DNA of 64,000 nucleotides from Ideonella sp. WA131b (GTDB lineage Bacteria; Pseudomonadota; Gammaproteobacteria; Burkholderiales; Burkholderiaceae_C), in assembly GCA_023657425.1 (NCBI GenBank), contig JAGTJW010000001.1, positions 744,001-808,000 on the forward strand, in the 5' to 3' direction. The translations under genes were made by a program, and so were the position numbers. The notes under the pieces are model-generated. The model ran no database searches. It worked only from the letters and a program-made list of their open reading frames with translations, and was not told where the DNA came from. Positions 18,476 through 29,126 of the stretch are shown here, one piece after another (position 1 is the first letter of the stretch; the number at the start of each line of letters is the position of its first letter).

Positions 18476-19786
18476 TCAGCTGGGCTTGAAGTTGGCCTTC
18501 TTGAGGAGCGAGTCGTACTGCTGGCTCATCACGTAGCTCTGCACCTGGGCCCAGAAGTCCATGGTGACGACGACGATGATCAGCAGGCTGGTGCCCCCGA
18601 AGTAGAACGGCACGCTGTATTTGAGCACCAGGAACTCCGGCAGCAGGCACACGGCGGTGATGTACACGGCGCCGGCCAGCGTGAGGCGGCCGAGGATCTT
18701 GTCGATGTACCTTGCCGTCTGGTCGCCCGGGCGGATGCCGGGGATGAAGGCGCCGCTCTTCTTGAGGTTGTCGGCGGTCTCGCGGCTGTTGAACACGAGG
18801 GCCGTGTAGAAGAAGCAGAAGAACACGATCATCGCGGCGTACAGCATCACGTAGATCGGCTGCCCGGGCGACAGCGCCGCCGAGAGGTCCTTCAGCCACC
18901 GCATGCCGTCGCCCGTGGCGAACCAGCTCACGACCGTGGCCGGCAGCAGGATGATGGAGCTGGCGAAGATCGGCGGAATCACGCCGCTCATGTTGAGCTT
19001 GAGCGGCAGGTGCGAGCTCTGGCCGCCGTAGACCTTGTTGCCCACCTGGCGCTTGGCGTAGTTGACGAGGATCTTGCGCTGGCCACGCTCCACGAACACC
19101 ACGGCGAAGGTGACGAAGATCACCAGGGCGATGATGAGCAGGCAGGCCGGAATGCTCATTGCTCCCGTGCGCACCAGCTCGAACAGACCCGCGATCGCCG
19201 AGGGCAGACCGGCGATGATGCCGGCGAAGATGAGAATGGAGATGCCGTTGCCGATGCCGCGCTCGGTGATCTGCTCGCCCAGCCACATGAGGAACATCGT
19301 GCCGGCGACCAGACTCACCACGGTGGTCATGCGGAAGCCGGAGCCGGGGCTCATCACCGTGCCAGCCGCGCCCTCCAGCGCGAGCGCGATGCCCAGCGCC
19401 TGGAAGATGGCCAGCACCAGCGTGCCGTAGCGGGTGTACTGCGTGATCTTGCGCCGCCCGGCCTCGCCTTCCTTCTTGAGCGCCTCCAGGGTGGGCACGA
19501 CGTAGGTCATCAGCTGCATGATGATGCTGGCGCTGATGTACGGCGTGATGCCCAGGGCGAACACCGAGAAGCGCGCCAGCGAGCCGCCGCTGAACATGTT
19601 GAACATGTTCAGGATGCCGCCGCTCTGGCCGGCGAACAGCTGCTGCATCGCCTGCGGGTCGATGCCCGGCACGGGAATGTGCCCGCCGATGCGATAGACC
19701 ACCAGCGCAAGCAGCAGAAAGATGATGCGGCGACGCAGGTCGCCGAACTTTCCGCTCTTGGCCAGCTGGTTGGCGGATGTGACCAC
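18476..19786 (-). CDS. secY: Protein translocase subunit SecY
   Basis: Pore subunit of the SecYEG channel, 436 residues with ten transmembrane segments. The start is GTG at 19786 with AGAAGGA about 10 bases upstream; homologues begin similarly ([18 protein letters not shown]). The conserved [14 protein letters not shown] and the C-terminal [17 protein letters not shown] are present. SecE is encoded at 47058-47444 in this window. Confidence 0.98.
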   Translation of the reverse strand: MVTSANQLAKSGKFGDLRRRIIFLLLALVVYRIGGHIPVPGIDPQAMQQLFAGQSGGILNMFNMFSGGSLARFSVFALGITPYISASIIMQLMTYVVPTLEALKKEGEAGRRKITQYTRYGTLVLAIFQALGIALALEGAAGTVMSPGSGFRMTTVVSLVAGTMFLMWLGEQITERGIGNGISILIFAGIIAGLPSAIAGLFELVRTGAMSIPACLLIIALVIFVTFAVVFVERGQRKILVNYAKRQVGNKVYGGQSSHLPLKLNMSGVIPPIFASSIILLPATVVSWFATGDGMRWLKDLSAALSPGQPIYVMLYAAMIVFFCFFYTALVFNSRETADNLKKSGAFIPGIRPGDQTARYIDKILGRLTLAGAVYITAVCLLPEFLVLKYSVPFYFGGTSLLIIVVVTMDFWAQVQSYVMSQQYDSLLKKANFKPS

Positions 19787-19824
19787 GGGTACGGGATTCC
19801 TTCTCTGAAGAGGGGCGTGAACCT

Positions 19825-20259
19825 TCAGGCCGCGATCGAGCCGCCGGCGGCCTCGATGGCGGCCTTCGCACCGGCAGTGGCGCCGATGCCCTTGAGCACA
19901 ACCTTGCGGCCGAGCTCGCCCGACTTGATCACCTTGACCGTCTTCACGCGCTGGCCCACGAGGCCGGCGGTCTTCAGCGTCAGCAGATCGACTTCTTCGC
20001 CCTCGAGCTTGTCGAGGTCGGCCAGGGTGACCTCACCGTTGTACAGGAGCTGCGCGCTCTTGAAGCCGCGCTTGGGCAGGCGGCGCTGCAGCGGCATCTG
20101 GCCGCCTTCGAAGCCCACCTTGTGGTAGCCGCCGGCACGGCTCTTCTGGCCCTTGTGGCCGCGGCCAGCGGTCTTGCCCAGGCCCGAGCCGATGCCGCGC
20201 CCGACACGGCGCCGCCCCTTCTTGGAGCCGTCCGCCGGCTTGATCTTGTTCAGTTCCAT
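19825..20259 (-). CDS. rplO: 50S ribosomal protein L15
   Basis: L15, 144 residues. A basic N-terminal extension ([26 protein letters not shown]; only 144 residues in all) is followed by [17 protein letters not shown] and a compact C-terminal domain. The start codon shares one base with the rpmD stop. Confidence 0.98.
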   Translation of the reverse strand: MELNKIKPADGSKKGRRRVGRGIGSGLGKTAGRGHKGQKSRAGGYHKVGFEGGQMPLQRRLPKRGFKSAQLLYNGEVTLADLDKLEGEEVDLLTLKTAGLVGQRVKTVKVIKSGELGRKVVLKGIGATAGAKAAIEAAGGSIAA

Positions 20260-20456
20260 CAGAGCACCTGCACGAGGTAGTCGACCTTGTTGATCATGCC
20301 GCGCACGGCCGGCGTGTCTTCGAGCACCTTGGTGCTGTTCAGCTTGCGCAGGCCCAGACCGCGCACGGTGGCGCGATGCGACTCTCGCGTGCCGGCGATG
20401 CTGCGCACGAGCTTGACGGTGACCGTCTTCTTTTGCGACGAGCCATCGGTGGTCAT
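20259..20456 (-). CDS. rpmD: 50S ribosomal protein L30
   Basis: L30, 65 residues: [20 protein letters not shown] and the conserved [20 protein letters not shown]. Lies 20 bases after rpsE and overlaps rplO by one base. Confidence 0.98.
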   Translation of the reverse strand: MTTDGSSQKKTVTVKLVRSIAGTRESHRATVRGLGLRKLNSTKVLEDTPAVRGMINKVDYLVQVL

Positions 20457-20476
20457 GTCGGTTCTCCTTGGCCGGC

Positions 20477-20995
20477 TCAGTTGAAGAGCTCTTCGACCGT
20501 CTTGCCGCGCTTGGCGGCGATCTCGCCCGGCGTCGACAGGCGCTTGAGTGCGTCGAGGGTGGCACGGACCATGTTGTACGGGTTGGTCGACCCGTGGCTC
20601 TTGGCCACGATGTCGGTGACGCCCATGACCTCGAAGACGGCGCGCATCGGGCCGCCGGCGATGATGCCGTCGCCGGGCTTGGCCGGCGCCATCAGCACGC
20701 GGGCCGCGCCATGCTCGCCCTCGACCTTGTGGTGGATCGTGCCGTTCTTCAGCGCGACCTTGATCATGTTGCGGCGGGCCGACTCCATGGCCTTCTGCAC
20801 CGATACCGGCACTTCCTTGGCCTTGCCCTTGCCCATGCCGATGCGGCCGTCGCCGTCGCCCACCACGGTGAGGGCCGCGAAGCTGAGCGTGCGACCACCC
20901 TTCACGACCTTGGTGACGCGGTTGACCGCGATCATCTTTTCCTTGAGCCCGTCGTCGTTGCCTTCGGCCTGGGCGCGGGGAGTGAACTTAGCCAT
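20477..20995 (-). CDS. rpsE: 30S ribosomal protein S5
   Basis: S5, 172 residues, important for decoding accuracy. The N-terminal double-stranded RNA-binding-like domain has [16 protein letters not shown] and [18 protein letters not shown]. The C-terminal domain has [16 protein letters not shown]. Part of the spc operon between rplR and rpmD. Confidence 0.99.
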   Translation of the reverse strand: MAKFTPRAQAEGNDDGLKEKMIAVNRVTKVVKGGRTLSFAALTVVGDGDGRIGMGKGKAKEVPVSVQKAMESARRNMIKVALKNGTIHHKVEGEHGAARVLMAPAKPGDGIIAGGPMRAVFEVMGVTDIVAKSHGSTNPYNMVRATLDALKRLSTPGEIAAKRGKTVEELFN

Positions 20996-21023
20996 CTTGG
21001 ATATTCCTCTGCTCAGGCGCTCG

Positions 21024-21386
21024 TCAGAACTGCAGGCCGGCTTCGCGCGCGGCCTCGGCCAGCGCCTTCACGCGGCCGTGGTACTGGAAGCCCGAGCGGT
21101 CGAAAGCGACCTTCTCGATGCCGGCGGCCTTGGCCTTCTCGGCGATGCGTTTGCCCACCAGCGTGGCGGCAGCGACGTTGCCGCCGGTGCCGGTGAGCTG
21201 TTCGCGCACTTCCTTCTCGGCGGTGCTCGCGCTGGCCAGCACCTGCGTGCCGTCGCCCGAGAACACGCTGGCGTAGATGTGCAGGTTGGAGCGGTGCACG
21301 GCCAGCCGCGCAACGCCCTGATCGGCGATGCGCAGCCGGGTTTGGCGCGCCCGGCGCAGGCGTTGTTCTTTCTTCGTGAGGCTCAT
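21024..21386 (-). CDS. rplR: 50S ribosomal protein L18
   Basis: L18, 120 residues, which binds 5S rRNA. Typical features are the basic N-terminus ([17 protein letters not shown]), [19 protein letters not shown] and the C-terminal [24 protein letters not shown]. Lies 11 bases after rplF. Confidence 0.98.
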   Translation of the reverse strand: MSLTKKEQRLRRARQTRLRIADQGVARLAVHRSNLHIYASVFSGDGTQVLASASTAEKEVREQLTGTGGNVAAATLVGKRIAEKAKAAGIEKVAFDRSGFQYHGRVKALAEAAREAGLQF

Positions 21387-21397
21387 GGCGCGGCTCC

Positions 21398-21933
21398 TTA
21401 CTTCTTCTTCGTCTCTTTGAGCACCACGCGCTCATCGGCGTAGCGGATGCCCTTGCCCTTGTAGGGCTCGGGCGGACGGAAGGCGCGGACTTCCGCCGCC
21501 ACCTGGCCCACGGCCTGGCGGTCAGCCCCGCGGATCACGATCTCGGTCTGCGTCGGGCAGGCCACCTTCACACCGGCGGGCATGTCCTTGACGACCGGGT
21601 GCGAGAAGCCGATCTGCAGGTTCAGCTTGTCGCCGGCAGCCTGGGCGCGGAAGCCCACGCCCACGAGCGTCAGCTTCTTCTCGAAGCCCTTGCCGACGCC
21701 GCCTTGACCATGTTGTTGACGAGCGCGCGCATCGTGCCGCTCATGGCGTCGGCGGCGGCGCTGTCGTTGGCGGGCGCGAACATCAGCTTGCCGCCGTCGT
21801 TCTTGACGGTCACCAGCGGGCTCATGGGACGCACCAGCGTGCCTTCCTTGCCCTTGACGGTGATGCTGTCGGCCGAGATCGCCACGTCCACGCCTTGCGG
21901 CACGGCGATCGGCATCTTTCCTACGCGGGACAT
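21398..21933 (-). pseudogene. rplF: 50S ribosomal protein L6, frameshifted
   Basis: L6, normally about 177 residues and essential. The first part reads from ATG 21933 ([16 protein letters not shown]) to [10 protein letters not shown] and then loses frame. The rest resumes in another frame as [19 protein letters not shown] and ends [15 protein letters not shown] at 21398. The break is at about 21697-21705, within GGCGGCGTCGGC, where two extra bases (or one missing) spoil the expected [16 protein letters not shown]. The total is 536 bases, 2 over a multiple of three. Because the gene is essential and all neighbours are intact, a sequencing or assembly error in a GC-rich repeat is the likeliest cause. 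Confidence 0.9.
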
Positions 21934-21946
21934 TCTTCGGCTCCCC

Positions 21947-22342
21947 TTATGCGACGTAGCAGAGGACTTCGCCGCCGACACCGGTGGCGCGCGCCTTGCG
22001 ATCGGTCATCACGCCACGCGGTGTGGTGACGATGGCCACACCCAGGCCGTTCATGACCTGCGGGATGGCGTCGCGGCCCTTGTAGATGCGCAGACCAGGA
22101 CGGCTGACGCGCTCGATGCGTTCGATCACCGGGCGGCCGGCGTAGTACTTCAGGGCGACTTCGAGCTCGGACTTGCCAGCCTCGCTCTTGACGGCGAAGC
22201 CGTCGATGTAGCCCTCGTCCTTGAGAACCTGCGCGATCGCGACCTTCAGTTTCGACGACGGCATCGTGACGGCCGCCTTCGCCACGCTTTGCGCGTTGCG
22301 GATGCGGGTCAGCATGTCGGCGATGGGATCACTCATGCTCAT
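21947..22342 (-). CDS. rpsH: 30S ribosomal protein S8
   Basis: S8, 131 residues, which binds 16S rRNA helix 21 and in many bacteria represses the spc operon. The N-terminus [18 protein letters not shown] and the C-terminus [19 protein letters not shown] are diagnostic. Confidence 0.98.
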   Translation of the reverse strand: MSMSDPIADMLTRIRNAQSVAKAAVTMPSSKLKVAIAQVLKDEGYIDGFAVKSEAGKSELEVALKYYAGRPVIERIERVSRPGLRIYKGRDAIPQVMNGLGVAIVTTPRGVMTDRKARATGVGGEVLCYVA

Positions 22343-22369
22343 GAATATTGCTCCTGCTCTTCGCCGCGC

Positions 22370-22675
22370 TTACCAGCTGGCCTTGACCATGCCGGGGATG
22401 TCGCCCTTGAACGCGAGTTCGCGGATCTTGTTGCGCGCCAGGCCGAACATGCGGAAGGTGCCCCGCGCGCGGCCTGTGAGCGCGCAGCGGTTGCGCAGGC
22501 GCGTCGGATTGGCGTTGCGCGGCAGCTTCTGCAGCTCCAGGCGGGCGGCGTAGCGCTCCTCGTCGCTCTTGGTGGCGTCGTTGGCGACACCCTTGAGCTC
22601 GGCGTACTTCTTCGCGTACTTGGCGACCAGCTTCTCGCGCTTTTGCTCGCGCTGCTTGACGGACAGTTTGGCCAT
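22370..22675 (-). CDS. rpsN: 30S ribosomal protein S14
   Basis: S14, 101 residues, the long zinc-free form: the usual CxxC pairs are absent and the C-terminal block [27 protein letters not shown] is present. Located between rplE and rpsH. Confidence 0.98.
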   Translation of the reverse strand: MAKLSVKQREQKREKLVAKYAKKYAELKGVANDATKSDEERYAARLELQKLPRNANPTRLRNRCALTGRARGTFRMFGLARNKIRELAFKGDIPGMVKASW

Positions 22676-22694
22676 GGTTCTTCCTCGGTCGCCT

Positions 22695-23282
22695 TCAGTT
22701 CTTGAACGGGAACTTGAACGCTGCGAGCAGCGCCTTGCACTCGTCGTCGTTCTTGGCGCTGGTCGTGATGCTGATGTTCATGCCGCGAATCGCGTCGATC
22801 TTCTCGTACTCGATTTCCGGGAAGATGATCTGTTCCTTGACCCCGATGTTGTAGTTGCCGCGGCCGTCGAAGCTGCGGCCGCTGATGCCGCGGAAGTCGC
22901 GCACGCGGGGCAGCGCCACCGTGACGAAGCGGTCCAGGAACTCGTACATGCGGATGCCGCGCAGCGTGACCATGCAGCCGATGGGCACGCCGTCGCGGAT
23001 CTTGAAGCCGGCGATGGCCTTCTTGCTCTTGGTGACCACGGGCTTCTGGCCGGCGATCTTGGTGAGGTCGCCGACGGCGTTGTCCATCACCTTCTTGTCG
23101 CTCACCGCCTCGGACACGCCCATGTTGAGGGTGATCTTCTCCAGGCGCGGCACTTGCATCACCGAGGTGTAGCCGAACTTCTTCATCAACTCGGGGACGA
23201 TCTTCTCGCGGTAGATCGCCTGCAGGCGCGCGCTCTTCACCGCGTCGGCCTTCCCGGCAGGGACAGCTTGGGTCTTCGCCAT
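22695..23282 (-). CDS. rplE: 50S ribosomal protein L5
   Basis: L5, 195 residues (a dozen or so longer than the common form, through its N-terminus), forming the 5S rRNA complex with L18. Segments [35 protein letters not shown] and the final [18 protein letters not shown] are diagnostic. Starts 2 bases after the rplX stop. Confidence 0.98.
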   Translation of the reverse strand: MAKTQAVPAGKADAVKSARLQAIYREKIVPELMKKFGYTSVMQVPRLEKITLNMGVSEAVSDKKVMDNAVGDLTKIAGQKPVVTKSKKAIAGFKIRDGVPIGCMVTLRGIRMYEFLDRFVTVALPRVRDFRGISGRSFDGRGNYNIGVKEQIIFPEIEYEKIDAIRGMNISITTSAKNDDECKALLAAFKFPFKN

Positions 23283-23284
23283 GA

Positions 23285-23614
23285 TTACGCCTTGATCTCT
23301 TCGCCGCTGGACTTGTAGACGCGGTAGCTCTCGGGCTTGCCATCCTTGCCAGGGCGGCTCTTGATGCCGACGCGATCGGCCTTGCCGGCGGCAGCGTTGT
23401 AGATGGCGACATTGCTCTGGTGGATCGGCATGGTCTTGTCGATCACGCCGCCGGTCGTGCCCTTCAGCGGATTGGGCTTGGTGTGCTTCTTCACGACGTT
23501 GACGCCATCGACCACGATGTGGTCGTCGTCGACGCGGCGCGACACCGTGCCGCGCTTGCCCTTGTCGCGACCGGTGATCACGATGACCTGGTCGCCCTTC
23601 TTGAGCTTGTTCAT
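23285..23614 (-). CDS. rplX: 50S ribosomal protein L24
   Basis: L24, 109 residues, an assembly-initiator protein with a KOW motif ([19 protein letters not shown]) and the [13 protein letters not shown] segment. Lies 12 bases after rplN. Confidence 0.98.
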   Translation of the reverse strand: MNKLKKGDQVIVITGRDKGKRGTVSRRVDDDHIVVDGVNVVKKHTKPNPLKGTTGGVIDKTMPIHQSNVAIYNAAAGKADRVGIKSRPGKDGKPESYRVYKSSGEEIKA

Positions 23615-23626
23615 GTCAGAGCACCT

Positions 23627-23995
23627 TCACAGAACTTCGGGGGCCAGCGACACGATCTTCATGAAGCGCTCGGAGCGCAGCTCGCGCGTGACCGGGCCGA
23701 AGATGCGCGTGCCGATGGGTTCGAGCTTGGCGTTGAGCAGCACGGCGGCGTTGCCGTCGAACTTGATCAGCGAGCCGTCCTGGCGGCGCACGCCCTTGGC
23801 GGTGCGCACGACGACGGCACTGTAGACCTCGCCCTTCTTGACACGGCCCCGCGGCGCGGCTTCCTTGATGCTGACCTTGATGACGTCGCCGATGCCGGCG
23901 TAGCGCCGCTTCGAGCCGCCGAGTACCTTGATGCACATGACGGACTTCGCGCCCGTGTTGTCGGCCACGTCAAGCCGCGATTGCATTTGGATCAT
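23627..23995 (-). CDS. rplN: 50S ribosomal protein L14
   Basis: L14, 122 residues from the ATG at 23995 ([20 protein letters not shown]). An upstream in-frame extension is not homologous. The C-terminus [19 protein letters not shown] is complete. First gene of the spc operon here, with its own promoter about 140 bases upstream, because a peroxiredoxin gene and a terminator separate it from rpsQ. Confidence 0.98.
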   Translation of the reverse strand: MIQMQSRLDVADNTGAKSVMCIKVLGGSKRRYAGIGDVIKVSIKEAAPRGRVKKGEVYSAVVVRTAKGVRRQDGSLIKFDGNAAVLLNAKLEPIGTRIFGPVTRELRSERFMKIVSLAPEVL

Positions 23996-24135
23996 GTCGT
24001 ATCCCGACTTCGGCACGCCGCGGCACATGGTGTCAGGACACCGCCGCCCGCATGCCCAGTCTCGGGCCCGTGTTGGGGTTTGAGGCCGGTGCCGCCGCGC
24101 TTCTGATGAGCACGCCGCCGCCGGCGAAGCCTTGC

Positions 24136-24165
24136 AGTATCACACAAAAGCGAAGGCTGCGTCAA
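24136..24165 (-). promoter_or_regulatory. Promoter of the spc operon (rplN)
   Basis: On the minus strand TTGACG (24160-24165), 18 bases, GATACT (24136-24141); -35 matches 5 of 6 and -10 4 of 6. TTGAC lies in the loop of a GGCTGC/GCAGCC hairpin followed by TTCGCTTTT, so the end of the peroxiredoxin transcript and the spc promoter seem to be fused. Confidence 0.55.
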
Positions 24166-24189
24166 GCAGCCTGCTGCCAGCAGGTGGGG

Positions 24190-24705
24190 TCAGCTCTTCA
24201 GGGCGCGGGCCTGCGCCAGCAGCGTGGCGGCGTCACTCACCTCGAACTTGCCCGGACCCTCGACGTTGAGCGCCTTCACGACGCCATCGGCCACCAGCAT
24301 CGAGCAGCGCTGGATGCGCACGCCCATGCCGCGCGCCGTGAGGTCCAGCGTCAGCCCCGTGGCCGCGGCGAAGGTGGCGGAGCCGTCGGCCATCATGCGC
24401 ACCTTGCCGGCGGTCTTCTGGTCGCGGCCCCAGGCGCCCATGACAAAGGCATCGTTGACCGAGACACACCAGATCTCGTCCACACCGGCCGCCTTGAACG
24501 CCTCGGCGTGCTCCACGAAGCCCGGGACGTGCTTGGCCGAGCAGGTGGGCGTGTAGGCGCCGGGCAGGGCGAACACAGCGATGGTCTTGCCGGCCGTGGT
24601 CTGGGCAATGTCGAAGCTGTTGGGGCCGAGCGAGCAGCCGTTGCCCTCGACCTCGATGAACTCCTGCAGGCTGCCCGCGGGCAGCTTGTCTCCGACTTTC
24701 AGCAT
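24190..24705 (-). CDS. Peroxiredoxin (Prx5 family)
   Basis: Thiol peroxidase of 171 residues that reduces hydrogen peroxide and organic peroxides in the cytoplasm. The peroxidatic cysteine is Cys55 in LPGAYTPTC; the Prx5-type segments FVMGAWGRDQKT and LTLDLTARGMGVRIQRCSM follow. No fused glutaredoxin domain is present. The start at 24705 has a perfect GAAGGAG 5 bases upstream. It stands between rpsQ and rplN on the same strand, flanked upstream by a terminator and downstream by the spc promoter, so it is an independent or read-through unit inside the ribosomal cluster. Confidence 0.93.
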   Translation of the reverse strand: MLKVGDKLPAGSLQEFIEVEGNGCSLGPNSFDIAQTTAGKTIAVFALPGAYTPTCSAKHVPGFVEHAEAFKAAGVDEIWCVSVNDAFVMGAWGRDQKTAGKVRMMADGSATFAAATGLTLDLTARGMGVRIQRCSMLVADGVVKALNVEGPGKFEVSDAATLLAQARALKS

Positions 24706-24745
24706 GGGGTCTCCTTCTCGGTGGCGTCCGCGCGGGGCGGGCATG

Positions 24746-24780
24746 AAAAAACCGGAAGCGCGAGTGTCCGCGTTCCGGTT
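24746..24780 (-). terminator. Rho-independent terminator after rpsQ
   Basis: On the minus strand AACCGGAA-CGCG pairs with CGCG-(bulged C)-TTCCGGTT around a 6-base loop, giving a 12-bp stem (24780-24750), followed by six T (24751-24746). It lies 40 bases after rpsQ and closes the S10 operon before the peroxiredoxin gene. Confidence 0.8.
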
Positions 24781-24818
24781 GGTCGGGGCAGCCGCGAGGG
24801 CTTCGCGGCCGGGTTTCG

Positions 24819-25094
24819 TCAGACGAGCCTGGCCTTCTCGACCAGGCGCGTCACGGTCCACGACTTGGTCTTGCTGATCGGTCGGCCTTCGGAGATCTCG
24901 ACCACGTCACCGAGCTTGTACTCGCCCTTCTCGTCGTGGGCGTGGTACTTGCTGCTGTGGCCGACGATCTTGCCGTACAGCTCGTGCGCCGTGCGGCGCT
25001 CGACCAGCACGGTCACCGTCTTGGCGCGCTTGTCGCTGACGACGCGGCCGATCAGGGTGCGGCGGTTCTTGGCTTGGATCAGGGTCTCGCTCAC
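24819..25094 (-). CDS. rpsQ: 30S ribosomal protein S17
   Basis: S17, 91 residues, an OB-fold protein: [20 protein letters not shown] and [19 protein letters not shown]. Overlaps rpmC by 4 bases and is the last gene of the S10 operon before a terminator. Confidence 0.98.
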   Translation of the reverse strand: MSETLIQAKNRRTLIGRVVSDKRAKTVTVLVERRTAHELYGKIVGHSSKYHAHDEKGEYKLGDVVEISEGRPISKTKSWTVTRLVEKARLV

Positions 25095-25315
25095 TTGGCG
25101 ACCTCCGTCGCGGCGGCCTTGGCGGCAGCTCGCTTCTTCTCGGCGATGATGGTCTTCACCCGGGCCACGTCGCGCTTCACATTGCCGAGCTGGGCGTGGT
25201 TGGTGAGCTGTTGCGTCGCCTTCTGCATGCGCAGGCCGAAGTGGGCCTTCAGCAGCTCGGCGACTTCCTTCTCGAGCGCCGCGATGTCCTTGGCGCGCAG
25301 TTCAGATGCCTTCAT
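25091..25315 (-). CDS. rpmC: 50S ribosomal protein L29
   Basis: L29, 74 residues, at the exit-tunnel rim. The helical pair [18 protein letters not shown] and [20 protein letters not shown] is typical; the Lys/Ala-rich C-terminal tail ([16 protein letters not shown]) is a small extension. Confidence 0.97.
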   Translation of the reverse strand: MKASELRAKDIAALEKEVAELLKAHFGLRMQKATQQLTNHAQLGNVKRDVARVKTIIAEKKRAAAKAAATEVAK

Positions 25316-25326
25316 GGTGGGCTCCT

Positions 25327-25743
25327 TCAGGTGCCGACCTGGCGCGCCACGAAGGTGGTGCGCAGGGGCAGCTTGGCGCTGGCGAGCTGGAAGGCCTCGC
25401 GGGCAAGCTGCTCGGGGACGCCGTTGATCTCGTACAGGACCTTGCCCGGCTGGATCTCGGCCACGTAGTACTCGGGGTTGCCCTTGCCGTTGCCCATGCG
25501 CACCTCGGCCGGCTTCTGCGAGATCGGCTTGTCGGGGAAGATGCGGATGAAGATGCGGCCGCCGCGCTTGATGTGGCGGCTGATGGCGCGGCGGGCGGCC
25601 TCGATCTGGCGCGCCGTGATGCGGCCACGCTCGGTGGCCTTGAGGCCGAACTCGCCGAACGAAACGGCTGCGCCACGGGTTGCAATGCCCGTGTTGCGGC
25701 CCTTGTGTTCCTTGCGGAACTTGCGACGTGCGGGTTGCAGCAT
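25327..25743 (-). CDS. rplP: 50S ribosomal protein L16
   Basis: L16, 138 residues, near the A-site t[22 protein letters not shown] at the start, then [19 protein letters not shown] and [16 protein letters not shown]. Starts 2 bases after rpsC ends. Confidence 0.98.
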   Translation of the reverse strand: MLQPARRKFRKEHKGRNTGIATRGAAVSFGEFGLKATERGRITARQIEAARRAISRHIKRGGRIFIRIFPDKPISQKPAEVRMGNGKGNPEYYVAEIQPGKVLYEINGVPEQLAREAFQLASAKLPLRTTFVARQVGT

Positions 25744-25745
25744 CG

Positions 25746-26624
<879 letters not shown>

Positions 26625-26627
26625 GAA

Positions 26628-26963
26628 TCAGTTCCCCACGGTCACGTAGATGTGGCAGGTGCCCTTGCTGATGCGCGCGCCGCGGCCCTTGGCCCTTGCG
26701 GAAAATCGCTTCAGCACGGCGCCCTGCTCGACGTAGATGCTCTTGATGCGCAGCTCGTCGATGTCGGCGCCGTCGTTGTGCTCGGCGTTGGCCACGGCAG
26801 AATCGACCGCCTTCTTGATGATGCCGGCGGCCTTCTTCTGCGTGAACGACAGGATGTTCAGCGCCTGGTCGACCTTCTTGCCGCGAATCATGTCGGCCAC
26901 CAGCCGGCCCTTGTCGGCCGACAGGCGCACGCCACGAACGATGGCCTTGGTTTCGGTTGCCAT
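26628..26963 (-). CDS. rplV: 50S ribosomal protein L22
   Basis: L22, 111 residues, lining the exit tunnel: [20 protein letters not shown] and the tunnel loop ending [15 protein letters not shown] (beta-hairpin [13 protein letters not shown]). Normal length. Confidence 0.98.
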   Translation of the reverse strand: MATETKAIVRGVRLSADKGRLVADMIRGKKVDQALNILSFTQKKAAGIIKKAVDSAVANAEHNDGADIDELRIKSIYVEQGAVLKRFSARAKGRGARISKGTCHIYVTVGN

Positions 26964-26974
26964 GGTGCGGCTCC

Positions 26975-27250
26975 TTACTTCTTGGCCTTCTTGTCCGCGG
27001 GATGACCCTTGAACAAGCGGGTGAGGGCGAACTCGCCGAGCTTGTGGCCGACCATCTGGTCGGTCACGTACACCGGCACGTGCTGCTTGCCGTTGTGCAC
27101 AGCCACCGTCAGGCCGATGAACTCGGGCAGGATGGTGCTGCGGCGCGACCAGGTCTTGATCGGCTTCTTGTCCTTGATGGCGGCGGCCTTCTCGACCTTG
27201 GCCAGCAGGTGGTGGTCCACGAAGGGACCCTTCTTGAGCGAACGGGTCAT
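26975..27250 (-). CDS. rpsS: 30S ribosomal protein S19
   Basis: S19, 91 residues: [33 protein letters not shown] and [16 protein letters not shown]. Part of the S10 operon between rplB and rplV. Confidence 0.99.
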   Translation of the reverse strand: MTRSLKKGPFVDHHLLAKVEKAAAIKDKKPIKTWSRRSTILPEFIGLTVAVHNGKQHVPVYVTDQMVGHKLGEFALTRLFKGHPADKKAKK

Positions 27251-27261
27251 GGCTTACGACC

Positions 27262-28086
27262 TCACTTCTTGCGACGCGAGACGATCATCGTCTGCGTGCG
27301 CTTGTTGTTCCGCGTGCGGTAACCCTTCGTCAGCGTGTTCCACGGCGACACCTGGGGCTGCGCCTCGCCGGTGCGGCCTTCGCCGCCGCCGTGCGGGTGG
27401 TCGATCGGGTTCATCGCGACGCCGCGGACGGTCGGGCGGATGCCCTTCCAGCGGATGGCACCGGCCTTGCCGTACTGGCGCAGGCTGTGCTCCTCGTTGC
27501 TGACCTCGCCGATCGTGGCGCGGCAGTCGATGTGGATCTTGCGCACCTCACCCGAGCGCAGCCGAACCTGGGCGTACACGCCTTCGCGCGCCATCAGCGT
27601 GACGCTGGTGCCGGCCGAGCGGGCGATCTGCGCCCCCTTGCCGGGCAGCATCTCGACGCAATGGATCGTCGAGCCCACAGGGATGTTGCGGATGGGCAGC
27701 GTGTTGCCGGCCTTGATCGGCGCCTCGGCCCCGCTCAGCAGCGTGGCACCGGCTTCGACGCCGCGCGGGGCGATGACGTAGCGGCGCTCGCCGTCGGCGT
27801 AGCACAGCAGCGCGATGTGGGCGGTGCGGTTCGGGTCATATTCGATGCGCTCGACCTTCGCCGGGATGCCGTCCTTGTTGCGCACGAAGTCGACGACGCG
27901 GTAGTGGTGCTTGTGGCCGCCACCCTTGTGCCGCATCGTGATGTGGCCGTTGTTGTTGCGGCCGGACTTCTGCTTCTGCGGCTCGAGCAGCGTGGCCTCG
28001 GGCTCGCCCTTGTGCAGGTGCTTGTGCACCACCTTCGTCACGGCACGGCGGCCGGGCGACGTGGGCTTGACTTTGACGATGGCCAT
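27262..28086 (-). CDS. rplB: 50S ribosomal protein L2
   Basis: L2, 274 residues, needed for subunit association and peptidyl transferase. The conserved C-terminal [15 protein letters not shown] is intact. Its first base shares position 28086 with the rplW stop. Confidence 0.99.
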   Translation of the reverse strand: MAIVKVKPTSPGRRAVTKVVHKHLHKGEPEATLLEPQKQKSGRNNNGHITMRHKGGGHKHHYRVVDFVRNKDGIPAKVERIEYDPNRTAHIALLCYADGERRYVIAPRGVEAGATLLSGAEAPIKAGNTLPIRNIPVGSTIHCVEMLPGKGAQIARSAGTSVTLMAREGVYAQVRLRSGEVRKIHIDCRATIGEVSNEEHSLRQYGKAGAIRWKGIRPTVRGVAMNPIDHPHGGGEGRTGEAQPQVSPWNTLTKGYRTRNNKRTQTMIVSRRKK

Positions 28087-28421
28087 TACGCGGCCTCCCC
28101 GGAGAAGTTGAGCTCCTGGCCCGGCTTCAGCGCGACATACGCCTTCTTGACGTGGTCGCGGCGGCCGATGGCACGCCCGAAGCGCTTGACCTTGCCCTTT
28201 TGCACGGCGGTGCTGACCGAGGCGACTTCGACCTTGAACATCAGCTCGACGGCGGCCTTGATCTCGGGCTTGGTGGCGTCGCGCAGCACCTTGAACATCA
28301 CCTGGTTCTGCTTCTCGCCGATGCGGGTGGCCTTCTCCGAAATGATCGGAGCGACCAGCACCTGCGCCAGGCGGCCTTCGTCGAACTTGCGCTCGGCGGG
28401 CGTCGGGTTGATGCGGCTCAT
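28086..28421 (-). CDS. rplW: 50S ribosomal protein L23
   Basis: L23, 111 residues from the ATG at 28421 ([17 protein letters not shown]); it forms the docking site for SRP and trigger factor. [20 protein letters not shown] is typical. Its start overlaps the stop of a 24-codon reading frame in the repeat that separates it from rplD. Confidence 0.97.
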   Translation of the reverse strand: MSRINPTPAERKFDEGRLAQVLVAPIISEKATRIGEKQNQVMFKVLRDATKPEIKAAVELMFKVEVASVSTAVQKGKVKRFGRAIGRRDHVKKAYVALKPGQELNFSGEAA

Positions 28422-28492
28422 TGGGCCCCCTTGGCGCTGCGCGCCGTCCCCCCGAGGGGGAATTCGCACTTGAAGCGGTTCTGCGTGCTCAT
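28418..28492 (-). CDS. Repeat-derived mini-ORF between rplD and rplW
   Basis: A 24-codon frame ([15 protein letters not shown]... to KGAQ) begins with an ATG overlapping the rplD stop (ATGA) and ends with a TGA overlapping the rplW start (AATGA). Its middle is a copy of the dispersed palindromic repeat (28424-28460). It may serve only to carry terminating ribosomes from rplD to rplW; whether a stable peptide is made is unknown. Confidence 0.35.
   Translation of the reverse strand: MSTQNRFKCEFPLGGTARSAKGAQ
28424..28460. repeat. Dispersed palindromic repeat, copy C
   Basis: GGGCCCCCTTGGCGCTGCGCGCC followed by CCCCCCGAGGGGG (23 and 13 bases; arms GGCGCTGCGCGCC and CCCCCGAGGGGG are near-palindromic). 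A variant of copies A and B, inserted between rplD and rplW without breaking translational coupling. Confidence 0.6.
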
Positions 28493-29124
28493 GCGAGCAT
28501 CTCCTTGAGCTGCTCGATCGCGCCCTTGGTGACCAGCACCTTCTTGTAGAAGACGAGGCTCAGCGGATCGGCGTAGCGCGGCTCGACGACGAGCACGTTG
28601 GCGAGGTTGCGGCTGGCCAGCGCGACGTTGTCGTCGATCTGGTCGGCGATCACCAGCACCGAGTTCTTGTTGTCCGTGCCCAGGCCCATGGCCTTGAACT
28701 TGGCGGCCAGCAGCTTGGTCTTGGGGGCTTCGAGGCTGATGCCGTCGACCACCGCCAGGCGACCATCACGGGCCAGCTGCGAGAGGATGGACGCCATGCC
28801 GGCGCGGTACATCTTCTTGTTGACCTTCTGCGAGAAGTTCTCGTCAGGGCGGTTCGGGAAGATGCGGCCGCCGCCACGCCACAGCGGCGAGCTCGTCATG
28901 CCGGCGCGGGCGCGGCCCGTGCCCTTCTGGCGGAACGGCTTCTTGGTGGAGTGCTTCACCTCGCCGCGGTCGAGCTGGGCGCGGGTGCCCTGGCGCGCGT
29001 TGGCCTGGAAGGCAACAACCACCTGGTGGACAAGCGCCTCGTTGTAGTCGCGTGCGAACACGGTGTCGGGCGCATCGACCTTGGCGGTGGCCTGGCCCTG
29101 GTCGTTCAGGAGTTCGAGTTGCAT
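28489..29124 (-). CDS. rplD: 50S ribosomal protein L4
   Basis: L4, 211 residues: tunnel-loop region [20 protein letters not shown] and the C-terminal [19 protein letters not shown]. In many bacteria L4 also represses the S10 operon. Begins 2 bases after rplC ends. Confidence 0.98.
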   Translation of the reverse strand: MQLELLNDQGQATAKVDAPDTVFARDYNEALVHQVVVAFQANARQGTRAQLDRGEVKHSTKKPFRQKGTGRARAGMTSSPLWRGGGRIFPNRPDENFSQKVNKKMYRAGMASILSQLARDGRLAVVDGISLEAPKTKLLAAKFKAMGLGTDNKNSVLVIADQIDDNVALASRNLANVLVVEPRYADPLSLVFYKKVLVTKGAIEQLKEMLA

Positions 29125-29126
29125 GG

